This document shows positions 6,266 to 14,291 of a DNA stretch of 64,000 nt, in pieces; position 1 is the stretch's first letter; each line of letters opens with the position of its first letter. The stretch lies in the NCBI RefSeq assembly GCF_030386795.1, contig NZ_JANUQM010000018.1, positions 1-64,000 on the forward strand. Direction: 5' to 3'. The stretch is from Streptomyces sp. S.PNR 29 (lineage in GTDB: Bacteria; Actinomycetota; Actinomycetes; Streptomycetales; Streptomycetaceae). The position numbers were made by a program, and so were the translations under genes. The notes beneath the pieces were generated by a model. The model was not told the origin of the DNA. It made no database searches and worked only from the letters and a program-made list of their open reading frames with translations.

Positions 6266-9200
6266 TCAGGAGCAGACCCGCCTGTAGGGCTGGTCCGGAA
6301 TGTATGTGCGCCACTGCGCACGAGTCAGCTCGGCATTCCCGGTACGGGCGCAGACGAGGGATACCGCCCGCTCCGGATCCACCACGTACCGCTGGAGCGG
6401 GACGCGCGCGCCGCCCGCGTACAGCGTGGTGCTGTCCGGGCTGAAGGCGAGCGTGTCGACGCTTCCACCGGGGGTGGGCAGAGAAGGACCGAGGGGTTGC
6501 TGGGTCGCGATGTCCCAGAGTTGGACGGTTCCCGAGTTGCCGCCCACGGCGAGCGTGCTGCCGTCCGGACTGAACGCGAGAGCTGTGATCGCCTCGGCCG
6601 CGTCGGAGGACGGATCGACGGGCGCCAGGAAGACGTTCCTCAGGATGCCCGCCCGGTGCCGGAGGTCGCCGTCCCAGAGGGCCACCCGCCCGGTCCAGTC
6701 GCCCGCCGCCAGGCCGGAGCCGTCGGGCGCGAAGGCGATGGCTCCGATGCCGTCGCGCTGGACGAGGTCATGGGCGTGGGACCGGCCCGCTCGGACGACG
6801 CGGTTGCCGGTCACGAGGAGCTTGCCGTCGGGGCTGACGGCAAGCTGATCGCCGCCCGGGCCGGGGATCAGCGCCGTCCTCCGCTGCCGCATCGTGTCCC
6901 ATGTCTCGTTGACGAAGCCGTCGGAAGCCACCCGAGCCGTGAGGAGCGTACGACCGCCGGGTCCCAGGGCGATCCTGTCCCGGGGCTCCAAGTACGCCGC
7001 CGCGGGCCTCACGGGCGCCGTCACCAGGTCCAGCGTGGTCTTGACGTGTCCGGCGGCCACGTCCCACACCGTCAGAGGCAGAGGCGACGTGTCCTCGCTG
7101 CCGGGGACGAAGACTGCGTACGCCAACGCGCCTCCGTCGGGGCTGAAGGACAGCAGAGGCTCGGTGTCGTCCGCGAGGACCGTCGGTGTTCCGGTGCGCC
7201 GGCCGGGAAGTGGCGGGGTCGGCAGGGTGCGCAGCAGGCGGCCGTCGCGCGTGTTCCGCAGCTGGAAGACATAGCGGTCGCCGTTGCGTTCGGCGGTGGC
7301 GAGCGTCCTGCCGTCGGGGCTGAGCCGCACCCCGGCGAGCGGATTCCCGCGCCAGGCGCGGGTGAGCGTCGAGGTGAGGTCGAGGGTGTGGACCGTCCCC
7401 CCTTCGAGGTACCGCAGCAGGGGCCGCGAGGAGTCGAAGGCGAGACCGGAGAGCGACGCGTTGTCCAGAGAGTGCCGGAAAACGGGGGCGCCGCCGCTGG
7501 GCAGACGCCACACCCTGACGTCCTCGCCGCCGCCGGTCGCCAGGAACGAGCCGTCAGCGCTCACGACGGCCGAAACGACTCCCGGGTGGGGGACGTCGGC
7601 GAGTTCCCGTCCCGACGTGGTGTCCCATACACGCACCGGGCGGCCCCCGGTGAGGGCGATGAGCCGGCCGCCGCTGAGGACGAGGTGGGTGCTGTCGTCG
7701 CAGACGCCGCGAGCGCTCGTCCAAGCACCGGACCGTTCGCCGCGCGTGGCGGTGTCCCAGACCCGCAGGGCCCGGCCGTAAGGGCAGACGGCCAGCAGCC
7801 GGTCGCCGTCGGTCGCCGCGTCGGCGAGCCGCGCACTGCCGGCCGACGGGGTCCGGAAGACCAGACGGCCGTCGGTGCCGGAGTAGAGCCCGACCCGGTC
7901 GTCGATCACGCTCGTCATCAGGTAATTGCGGCCACTCGCCCCGAACTTCACGTGGTGCCTGAGCGGCAGGGCGCTCCCGATCCAGCGCCTGGTTCGGGTG
8001 TCCCACAGCCGCTGGGTCCTGTCATTGGCCGAGATGACGAGCACCCGGCCGCCGGGGCCCGCATCGAGTACGCCCCCCTCAGGTACCGGCCCCGAGGCGA
8101 TACGGCGGTGGGTGTCCAGGTCCCACGTTCGCGAAGTGGAGTCGGCGCCGATGCTGAGCAGCGTGCGCCCGGAGACGTCGAGGAACCGCGTCGGTTCGTC
8201 ACCGGGCGTGGGGTCGGTGAAGTTGCCCAGTTCGGGCTGGGCCAGCGCGCCCAGCAGGGCTCGGCGGGACTCCGGGAGCTCGGAGGTCCGCCATGCGGCG
8301 ACGCCGAGCAGCATCGCGGTGCGCGGGTCGGTGGTCCGCAGCGCCTCGGCGACCGCGGCCACCCGGCGGGCCGCCGTGTCGGTGGTCTGCTGCTCGCTGT
8401 CCTGACGCAGTCGTACGGCGGTCAGGCCGACGACCAGGGCCACCGCCAGCACGGCGCAGAGCGAGGCCGTGAGCGTGCGGCTCCGGCGCCTGGCCCGGGT
8501 GGCGGCCCGCTCCTCCGCCGCCCGCTGCTCCGCCGCGGTGACCAGGAAGGCCCTCTCCTCGGACGTCAGACCGTCGTAGCCGCGGTCGTCGCCCGCGAAC
8601 AGTTCCTCGGCCCGCGCCAGACGGGTGCCCCGGTACAGCGTGCCCGGGTCGCGGTCGTGCTCCAGCCAGGTGCGGGCGGCATCGGTCAGCTGCCGGTGGT
8701 GGCGCAGCCGCTCCCGGTCCGCGTCGATCCACTCGCGCAGCCGCGGCCAGCAGGTGATGAGCGCCTCGTGGGCGAGCTGCGCTCCGTCGTCGTCGGTGGT
8801 CAGCAGCCGGGCCCGGGTCAGCCGCCCGATGACGGGCCGCACTTCGGGGTCCTGCCACCCGGCCATTTCCTCCCAGCCGAGCGGGCGGCGCGTGTCGGCG
8901 TTGCCCTGGCCGGGCTCGACCATCCGCAGGAGCAGATGCCGGGCGGCGTGCGCCTGCGCCGGTGAGAGGTCGCCGTACGCCTTCTCGGCGCTGGCCGCGA
9001 TCGCGCCGCGCACCCCGCCGGCCGCTTCGTACGCGGCCAGGGTCAGCATCCGTCCCTTGCGCCGCCGCCAGGTCTCCAACAGGGCGTGGGACAGCATCGG
9101 CAGTCCGCCGGGCTCGTCGAGCACGTCCTCGACGATCCGCGCGGTCAGGGTCCGCTCCACGATGAGCCCGGCCGCCTGCGCGGGACCGATCACCGCCTCG

Positions 9201-10021
9201 CGCAGCTCGTCGGCGGTCATGGGCCTGACCAGCAGCCCACTCCCGTGCAGCGCCTCGGCCAGTCGCGGGTGCTCGGCGCACCGCGCGTAGAAGTCGGACC
9301 GTACGGCGATGAGCACGCGCAGTCGGCTTCCCGGGTCGCGCGCGGCGAGCAGAAGGTCGAGGAAGCGGTCCCGCTCGGCGCGCTCGCGGCAGAGGGTGAA
9401 GACCTCCTCGAACTGGTCCACCACCACCCAGCTCTCCGGATCGTCGGCCGTCGGCGTCAGCAGATGTCCGTAGGTGGTGGCGGGCCGGGCTCCCGGAGTG
9501 AGGATCCGGAGCACCGCCGTACGCCCCTGCTGCGCGATCCTCTCCCGCAGCAGGGGTATGAGACCGGCCCGCAGCAGGGAGGACTTGCCGCTGCCGGACG
9601 CCCCGAACACCACGGCGAACGGGGACCCGCACACCAGCTCGCTCAGCTCGTCGATCAGCCGGTCCCGGCCGAAGAACAGCTCACGGTCGTCCGGCTCGAA
9701 GCGCGCGAGGCCACGGTAGGGCGGCGCGGCGTCGGCCTCCTCCTGCCGCTCCTCCCCGGCCAGCGCCTCGGCCTCCGCCCACCGTGCCTCCCACGGAGCG
9801 GGGTCCTCCCCGCATGCCCGGACGTACGCCTGGAGCACGGCGAGCGACGGCAGCCGCTCGCCGCTCGCCGCCTTCGCCAGGGTCGTCACCGAGAAGCCGG
9901 CCTTCTTCGCCATGGCCCGGTACGACACGCCACCCGCCGAGCGGCGCAGCTCCCGGAGATCGTGGGCGAGTCGCTGCACGGGACCGGCCGCCGGGTCGAC
10001 CGGTCGTTCGGGACGCCCCAC
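6266..10021 (-). CDS. nSTAND NTPase with N-terminal HTH, membrane segment and WD40 propeller
   Basis: The 1251-residue protein starts with an HTH of the XRE type (residues about 13-75; MAKKAGFSVTTLAKAASG). A STAND NTPase follows with FGRDRLIDEL, Walker A GASGSGKSSL (about residue 138) and Walker B WVVVDQFEEV (about 197), then a winged/helical region. One transmembrane helix lies near residues 505-527 (TASLCAVLAVALVVGLTAV). The last 700 residues are WD40 blades with recurring LAFSPDGSTLAVGGNSG/VQLWD patterns. STAND proteins switch by nucleotide-driven oligomerisation after ligand sensing by the repeat domain; this architecture is expanded in Streptomyces and mostly uncharacterised. The GTG at 10021 has AGAGG upstream and begins the conserved N-terminus; the 95-codon upstream extension is not protein-like. 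A defence role is possible but not shown. Confidence 0.85.
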   Translation of the reverse strand: MGRPERPVDPAAGPVQRLAHDLRELRRSAGGVSYRAMAKKAGFSVTTLAKAASGERLPSLAVLQAYVRACGEDPAPWEARWAEAEALAGEERQEEADAAPPYRGLARFEPDDRELFFGRDRLIDELSELVCGSPFAVVFGASGSGKSSLLRAGLIPLLRERIAQQGRTAVLRILTPGARPATTYGHLLTPTADDPESWVVVDQFEEVFTLCRERAERDRFLDLLLAARDPGSRLRVLIAVRSDFYARCAEHPRLAEALHGSGLLVRPMTADELREAVIGPAQAAGLIVERTLTARIVEDVLDEPGGLPMLSHALLETWRRRKGRMLTLAAYEAAGGVRGAIAASAEKAYGDLSPAQAHAARHLLLRMVEPGQGNADTRRPLGWEEMAGWQDPEVRPVIGRLTRARLLTTDDDGAQLAHEALITCWPRLREWIDADRERLRHHRQLTDAARTWLEHDRDPGTLYRGTRLARAEELFAGDDRGYDGLTSEERAFLVTAAEQRAAEERAATRARRRSRTLTASLCAVLAVALVVGLTAVRLRQDSEQQTTDTAARRVAAVAEALRTTDPRTAMLLGVAAWRTSELPESRRALLGALAQPELGNFTDPTPGDEPTRFLDVSGRTLLSIGADSTSRTWDLDTHRRIASGPVPEGGVLDAGPGGRVLVISANDRTQRLWDTRTRRWIGSALPLRHHVKFGASGRNYLMTSVIDDRVGLYSGTDGRLVFRTPSAGSARLADAATDGDRLLAVCPYGRALRVWDTATRGERSGAWTSARGVCDDSTHLVLSGGRLIALTGGRPVRVWDTTSGRELADVPHPGVVSAVVSADGSFLATGGGEDVRVWRLPSGGAPVFRHSLDNASLSGLAFDSSRPLLRYLEGGTVHTLDLTSTLTRAWRGNPLAGVRLSPDGRTLATAERNGDRYVFQLRNTRDGRLLRTLPTPPLPGRRTGTPTVLADDTEPLLSFSPDGGALAYAVFVPGSEDTSPLPLTVWDVAAGHVKTTLDLVTAPVRPAAAYLEPRDRIALGPGGRTLLTARVASDGFVNETWDTMRQRRTALIPGPGGDQLAVSPDGKLLVTGNRVVRAGRSHAHDLVQRDGIGAIAFAPDGSGLAAGDWTGRVALWDGDLRHRAGILRNVFLAPVDPSSDAAEAITALAFSPDGSTLAVGGNSGTVQLWDIATQQPLGPSLPTPGGSVDTLAFSPDSTTLYAGGARVPLQRYVVDPERAVSLVCARTGNAELTRAQWRTYIPDQPYRRVCS

Positions 10022-10319
10022 CGCGAAGCCTCTTTCGCATACAAGAAGAACAAGTTGATCGGCAGAACAAGGTACTTTTCGCCTCGCTCCGGCGAGAACC
10101 CTTTCCGACTGTGATGTCCGCCGGAGAAGTTGTTCGTACCCGCGGTGCCGAGTTGGGCCCCATCGGACGTGGCCATGACGGACCCCGTACGGACCTCTCG
10201 TCGCCGAAACCAAACGATCCCGACGGCGATGACGCTCTCGATGACGGCCGAATCCCGGCCCTTCACGTCCGCGGCAGCCGGAGCCGCCGCTCTGGACAAC
10301 GCCCACCGGGATCAGCCTG

Positions 10320-10373
10320 GTCAGGTCGCATCACGGGCCCCGACGCGTGAGCTGTCTCGCGGGCGGGGCCTGT
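10320..10373 (+). repeat. Right copy of the direct repeat with hairpin
   Basis: It matches 1161-1213 in the same orientation: GTCAGG at the left, GGCCCCG (10336-10342)/CGGGGCC (10364-10370) arms, inner GTGAG/CTCGC and shared CGCGTGAGCTnTCTC, then TGTTTT. It lies in a divergent intergenic space (nSTAND minus, TetR plus), where a terminator would not be expected. Confidence 0.6.
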
Positions 10374-10420
10374 TTTCGCCGGCACCCGCGGGAGGTCGCT
10401 CCGCGGAACCGACCTGTTGT

Positions 10421-10441
10421 TAATATAGGTAGACCTACCTA
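10421..10441 (+). promoter_or_regulatory. TetR operator over the -10 region of the TetR/EamA operon
   Basis: TAGGTAGACCTACCTA (10426-10441) is a 16-bp palindrome with one mismatched pair. It abuts TAATAT (10421-10426), a good -10 box, and lies 18 bp before the ATG. The position implies autorepression by the TetR protein. Confidence 0.6.
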
Positions 10442-10459
10442 CCTAGTTTGGGGTTGTGG

Positions 10460-11065
10460 ATGAGCGATACCGAAGCGAGTGCGGCTCGGAAGGGAAGGCG
10501 GCGTCCGGCGCGGGAGCGGCTGCTGGCTGCTGCGGCCCGCCGGTTCTACGCCGACGGTGTCGCCGCGACGGGCATCGACACGATCACCGCCGACGCCGGC
10601 GTGGCGAAGATGAGCCTGTACAACAACTTCTCCTCAAAGGCCGATCTGGTCCGCGCCTACCTGGACGCCCGGCACGAGGAGTGGCTCGGCCTGTACCGGA
10701 CGCGGCTGGAGCAGGCCCAGGGCCCGCGCGACGGCGTGCTGGCGGTCTTCGACGCCTACGCCGATCACGCGGCCTTCGCCTACGAGCACGGGTTCCGTGG
10801 CTGCGGCCTGCTCAACGCCGCCGCCGAGCTTCCGGCCGGGGACGAGGGCCGTGCCGTGGTCCGCGCCCACAAGGAACAGGTGGAGCGTCTGATCGCCGGG
10901 CACCTGGAGCACTTGCTGCCCGACCGTCCCGACGAAGCCCGGGCCATGGCCGAGCACCTCGCCTTCCTGCTGGAGGGCGCGATGGCCCGGGCGGGTCTGG
11001 AAGGCGACGGCGAACGCCTGCAGCATGCCCGTTCTCTCGCGGCAGCCCTGCTGGACCGGCTGTGA
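10460..11065 (+). CDS. TetR-family regulator of the adjacent exporter
   Basis: The 201-residue protein has an N-terminal TetR HTH (RERLLAAAARRFYADGVAATG, then TITADAGVAKMSLYNNFSSKADL) and a C-terminal ligand domain with the RGCGLLNAAAELP motif common in regulators beside DMT transporters. The ATG at 10460 was chosen over an in-frame TTG four codons upstream because it follows GGGG at a suitable distance and gives a normal N-terminus. Its stop overlaps the transporter gene, and a palindromic operator covers its promoter, so it probably represses itself and the exporter until an unknown small molecule binds. Confidence 0.88.
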   Translation: MSDTEASAARKGRRRPARERLLAAAARRFYADGVAATGIDTITADAGVAKMSLYNNFSSKADLVRAYLDARHEEWLGLYRTRLEQAQGPRDGVLAVFDAYADHAAFAYEHGFRGCGLLNAAAELPAGDEGRAVVRAHKEQVERLIAGHLEHLLPDRPDEARAMAEHLAFLLEGAMARAGLEGDGERLQHARSLAAALLDRL

Positions 11066-12159
11066 GAGGCAGAGGACACGGCGGGTTTGCCGGGATGGGG
11101 GCGCTGTGCGTGCTGGCGGCCTCCGCGCTGTGGGGGACGACGGGCACGGCAGCCACCTTCGCCCCGACGGTGGGACCGCTCGCCATCGGCGCCGTCGCCA
11201 TGGGCCTGGGCGGACTCCTCCAGGCCCTCGCCGCCACGCGGCAGATCGCCCGCAACACGGCCCGGCTGCGCGACCAACGCGGCACAGTGCTCCTCGGCGC
11301 GGCCTCGGTGGCGGTCTATCCCCTGGCGTTCTACACCTCCATGCACCTGGCCGGGGTCGCCGCGGGCACCGTCGTCTCGATCGGCGCCGCCCCACTGGCC
11401 TCGACGGTGATCGAACGCATCATGGACAATCGCCGGCTCACCCGCCGCTGGATGCTCGCCGCCACCCTCGGCCTGCTCGGCACCGCCTTGCTGTGCGTCG
11501 CCCAAGCCACCCACGTCACCGACGGCACAGGGCGGCCTTCCGTGGCCGCCACGCTGCTCGGCGTCAGCCTGGGCCTGGTCGCCGCCACGACGTACGCCCT
11601 TTACTCCTGGGCCGCGCACCGGCTCATCACCCGCCGGATCCCCTCCCGTGCGGCGATGGGCGCGGTCTTCGGACTCGGCGGGCTGCTGCTCGTCCCCGTC
11701 CTGCTGGCGACCGGTGCCCCGCTCGTCAGTTCCTGGTCCAACGCGGCAGTCGGCGCCTACATGGCGTTGGTCCCCATGTTCGCCGGTTACGTCCTGTTCG
11801 GCTGGGGGCTCGCCCAGGTGCCCGCCAGCACCGCCACCACACTGTCCCTGCTCGAACCGGCCGTGGCGGCCGTCCTCGCCGTCGTGATCGTCGGCGAACG
11901 CCTGTCCGTCGCCGGCTGGGCCGGCCTGGCGCTCGTCCTCGCCTGCCTTGCGGTCCTCACCGCCCCGACACCCACCGCCGTCCGCCGCCGCCGGCGGCTG
12001 CCGGCCGAGTCTGCCTCGGGAGACGACGCCGCCGACGCCGGGCGAGGGGACCTGGTGCCCCCAGCCCCGGCCCGGCCGACTCGGTGGACCACTGCCGCGG
12101 GCCGTGGGCCGAGGATCGCGGAGGTGACCCCGGTAAGGGGATCCCGCGAGTCGCGATGA
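11062..12159 (+). CDS. EamA/DMT-family transporter
   Basis: The 365-residue protein shows ten hydrophobic helices in two EamA repeats (first ALWGTTGTAATFAPTVGP, second YALYSWAAHRLITRR). The end of the second repeat has LLEPAVAAVLAVVIVGERLS, the EamA signature. A charged, probably cytoplasmic tail of about 55 residues follows. It should export a metabolite or drug. A GTG at 11062 forms a GTGA overlap with the TetR stop; an ATG at 11095 is the alternative start, and neither has a strong ribosome site, consistent with translational coupling. Substrate unknown. Confidence 0.82.
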   Translation: MRGRGHGGFAGMGALCVLAASALWGTTGTAATFAPTVGPLAIGAVAMGLGGLLQALAATRQIARNTARLRDQRGTVLLGAASVAVYPLAFYTSMHLAGVAAGTVVSIGAAPLASTVIERIMDNRRLTRRWMLAATLGLLGTALLCVAQATHVTDGTGRPSVAATLLGVSLGLVAATTYALYSWAAHRLITRRIPSRAAMGAVFGLGGLLLVPVLLATGAPLVSSWSNAAVGAYMALVPMFAGYVLFGWGLAQVPASTATTLSLLEPAVAAVLAVVIVGERLSVAGWAGLALVLACLAVLTAPTPTAVRRRRRLPAESASGDDAADAGRGDLVPPAPARPTRWTTAAGRGPRIAEVTPVRGSRESR

Positions 12160-12213
12160 GTCCTGCGGCGTCCGGCAGTCGTACTGTCGAACCCGTTACC
12201 GAGGAGAACGCCG

Positions 12214-12798
12214 ATGCGCAGCGTGACCTATTCGATGAGCGTCTCACTCGACGGCTACATCGTCGGACCCGACGGCGGCTTCGACTGGACGCCGCCCGAC
12301 GAGGAGATTTTTCGCTTCGCCACCGACGAGATACGACAGGTCGGCGTCCACCTCCTGGGACGACGGCTGTACGAGGCGATGCTGTACTGGGAGACCGCCG
12401 ACCGGAGTCCATCGCTCGACGGCCTCGCCGCGGTCGGCCGCCACTCGGTGCTGGAGTTCGCCGCGCTCTGGAAGGCACTCCCCAAGGTGGTGTTCTCCAC
12501 CACGCTGTCGGCGGTGCAGGGCCATGCCCGCCTGGCCTCCGGCAGCCTCGCGGAGGAGATCGAGCGGTTGCGAGCCGGGCCGGGGAAGGGCGACATCGCG
12601 ATCGGCGGCGCGACTCTCGCGGCCGAGGCGGCCGCGTCGGATCTGATCGACGAGTACCGGGTCAGGGTCCACCCGGTGCTGGTCGGCGGTGGCATTCCGT
12701 TCTTTCCCCGGCACGAGCGCCGGGTGGATCTCGAACTCGTCGAGACCCGCACCTTCCGCTCGCGAGTCGTCTACCTCCGCTACCGCGTGGCGCGCTAG
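12214..12798 (+). CDS. Dihydrofolate reductase-fold protein (RibD C-terminal-like)
   Basis: The 194-residue protein begins MRSVTYSMSVSLDGYIVGPD, the family N-terminus. It contains LLGRRLYEAMLYW and the NADPH-binding GDIAIGGATLAAE stretch, ending with HPVLVGGGIPFF. This is the RibD-C/YwjB-type reductase family, distinct from true FolA. A good ribosome site (GAGGAG) precedes the ATG. Substrate unknown; in Streptomyces such genes occur as single-gene units. A terminator follows 50 bp downstream. Confidence 0.85.
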   Translation: MRSVTYSMSVSLDGYIVGPDGGFDWTPPDEEIFRFATDEIRQVGVHLLGRRLYEAMLYWETADRSPSLDGLAAVGRHSVLEFAALWKALPKVVFSTTLSAVQGHARLASGSLAEEIERLRAGPGKGDIAIGGATLAAEAAASDLIDEYRVRVHPVLVGGGIPFFPRHERRVDLELVETRTFRSRVVYLRYRVAR

Positions 12799-12846
12799 CC
12801 GGCTCGTCGCGAAAGCTGCTCCGCCCGTCGTTCCCCACAGGTCGAG

Positions 12847-12876
12847 AGCCCCGTGGGTCTCGGACCTACGGGGCTT
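12847..12876 (+). terminator. Terminator after the DHFR-fold gene
   Basis: AGCCCCGT (12847-12854) pairs with ACGGGGCT (12868-12875), with inner GGGTC/GACCT pairing. It lies between convergent genes and may work for both. Confidence 0.7.
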
Positions 12877-12952
12877 CCGCCTTGCCGGGGCGGGGCGGCG
12901 GGGGCGAAGCCAGAGGTGAGGACAACCACACCCTGTTCCCCGCCGGGCGGGC

Positions 12953-13606
12953 CTACGCGGCGAAGCGCTGTGCCAGCTTCTTGGCCTTGGCGGCGGCGTC
13001 CTCCAGGGCCCGTTCCCGGGAGGCCTCGAAGAGCGGGACCAGCTGGGCCATCTCCGGGTTGTGCGGGGCCATGGTGAGCTCCGGGACGATGAAGTCGAGC
13101 TCGGTGCCGAGGGTGTCGGCGAAGATCGCCTTCAGGTAGTTCTGCACGTATTCGTAGGACTCACGCGGGGTGCCCGGCGCGTAGGAGCCGCCCCGGCTCG
13201 CGACGACGGTGACCGGGGTGCCCTTGACCTTGGAGTCCTCGGTCATGGCGGTACGGCCGATGAGCAGCACGTTGTCCAGCCAGGCCTTGAGGGTCGAGGG
13301 GACCGAGAAGTTGTACATCGGCGCGCCGATCAGGACCGCGTCCGCCTGCTCCAGCTCCTCTATCAGCCGCACCCGCTCGGCGAAGGCCGCCGCCTGCTCA
13401 GGCGTGTGCGTCGCCGGATCGGAGAAGCCGGCCGTGTGGGCGTCGGCGGTGATGTGCGGGACGGGCTGCGCGGCGAGATCGCGGTAGATCACCGTGCCCT
13501 CCGGGTGTTGTTCCTCCCAGGTCCGGCGGAAGGCGTCGGTGACGGCGCGGGACGCGGAGGCGGCGGCGGGGAAGACGGACGAGTCGATGTGCAGGAGCGT
13601 GGCCAT
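12953..13606 (-). CDS. azoR: FMN-dependent NADH-azoreductase / quinone reductase
   Basis: The 217-residue flavodoxin-like protein starts MATLLHIDSSVFPAAASASR, where SxxxxSxSR binds the FMN phosphate. It contains LIGAPMYNFSVPSTLKAWLDN and VVASRGGSYAPGTPRES, the two FMN-ring loops of AzoR. Length is normal. These enzymes reduce quinones and azo compounds with NADH and protect against electrophile stress. The gene is divergent from an HxlR regulator, the usual arrangement for quinone- or aldehyde-responsive control. The start has GGAGA upstream. Confidence 0.9.
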   Translation of the reverse strand: MATLLHIDSSVFPAAASASRAVTDAFRRTWEEQHPEGTVIYRDLAAQPVPHITADAHTAGFSDPATHTPEQAAAFAERVRLIEELEQADAVLIGAPMYNFSVPSTLKAWLDNVLLIGRTAMTEDSKVKGTPVTVVASRGGSYAPGTPRESYEYVQNYLKAIFADTLGTELDFIVPELTMAPHNPEMAQLVPLFEASRERALEDAAAKAKKLAQRFAA

Positions 13607-13637
13607 GGGGTTCTCCAGGTGAGAGGTGGGCTGAGGG

Positions 13638-13712
13638 TCCGGCGGCTGTGACGGATCCAGTGGTTGTGACGAGTCCTGTTGCTGTGACGAGCCTTGTTGC
13701 TGTGACGGACCT
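13638..13712. repeat. Four imperfect tandem ~18-bp repeats upstream of azoR
   Basis: Four consecutive units carry GnTGTGACGRR. The two best are TGTTGCTGTGACGAGCC and TTGTTGCTGTGACGGACC. They lie between the azoR start and the HxlR gene, in or next to the azoR leader. They may be regulator sites; the open frame across them is an artefact of the repeat. Confidence 0.6.
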
Positions 13713-13796
13713 TTGCTAAGAATCCGTACTCGACTATGGATAGCACAGCTACTTACTTTTTTTCATCCCCATACGGCGAAGCAGTACGCTGAGGGC

Positions 13797-14159
13797 ATGG
13801 CGCTCGAGCAAAATCACGACGCGGCTGTGTGCAAGCGGGTGGACGGCGGCATCACACGCGTCTTCCAGCTGCTCGGAAAGCGCTGGACGGGCCCGATCGT
13901 GTCCGTCCTGACCGAGGGCCCCGCGTACTTCGTGAACCTCCGCAGGGCGATCCCCGGCATCAGCGAGCGCATGCTGTCCGACCGGCTCACCGAGCTCGGC
14001 GCGGCCGGGCTGGTGGTGCGGGAGGTCGACGAGGGACCGCCACTACGGGTCTCCTACCGGCTGACGGAGGCGGGGGCCGCGCTGAAGCCCGCGCTGGGAG
14101 AGCTCAAGGAGTGGGCGAAGAAGTACCTGCCGGACGGGGAACGCGGGGCCGGTTGCTGA
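13797..14159 (+). CDS. HxlR-family transcriptional regulator
   Basis: The 120-residue winged-helix protein has Cys near its N-terminus (DAAVCKRVDGG), then LLGKRWTGPIVSVLTEGPAYFVNLRRAIPGISERMLSDRL, the HxlR signature. The N-terminal Cys is the redox- or electrophile-sensing residue in HypR/YodB-type members. It is divergent from azoR, which it probably represses. The ATG at 13797 is preceded by GAGGG only a few bases away, which is tight; no better start is seen. The AT-rich 13730-13765 region upstream is the likely operator/promoter. Confidence 0.85.
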   Translation: MALEQNHDAAVCKRVDGGITRVFQLLGKRWTGPIVSVLTEGPAYFVNLRRAIPGISERMLSDRLTELGAAGLVVREVDEGPPLRVSYRLTEAGAALKPALGELKEWAKKYLPDGERGAGC

Positions 14160-14185
14160 CCGCGATGCCTGGCGGCCGGCAGGGG

Positions 14186-14212
14186 TTGTCCACAGCCCTG
14201 GAGTTGTCCACA
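14186..14212 (+). other. Pair of DnaA-box sequences
   Basis: Two perfect TTGTCCACA nonamers (14186-14194 and 14204-14212) lie 18 bp apart in the same orientation between HxlR and the DUF2252 gene. TTGTCCACA is the preferred Streptomyces DnaA box. Function here (titration or transcription control) is unknown. Confidence 0.65.
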
Positions 14213-14291
14213 GGGCCTGACGCGATTTCGCCCGTCGGCTGTACCGTCGGCACGAGTTGATGTTCGTGCACGTGCGGGGGAGGCGGTCACT

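Noticed and set aside
5928..6314. Possible genes in the 5793-6265 gap, both strands
   Set aside because: No ribosome site, composition unlike proteins, and no recognisable motif.
10022..10140. A third copy of the RIP-type promoter element upstream of the nSTAND gene (AACAAC ... GTCGG on the minus strand)
   Set aside because: The distance between the two boxes is 19 bases instead of 15 and the intervening sequence does not align, so the likeness is probably chance.
1161..10373. Integrative element with an integrase and tRNA-derived att sites
   Set aside because: No recombinase, relaxase or replication gene is seen, and the tRNA 3' end is not duplicated at the right edge. Only the direct repeats support an island.
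13638..13712. CRISPR array
   Set aside because: The repeats are contiguous, without unique spacers, and no cas genes are present.
13489..13746. Longer azoR reading frame with RHSNKARHSNRT repeats
   Set aside because: The repeat peptide is a translation of the tandem DNA repeat; the normal AzoR start with a good ribosome site lies downstream.
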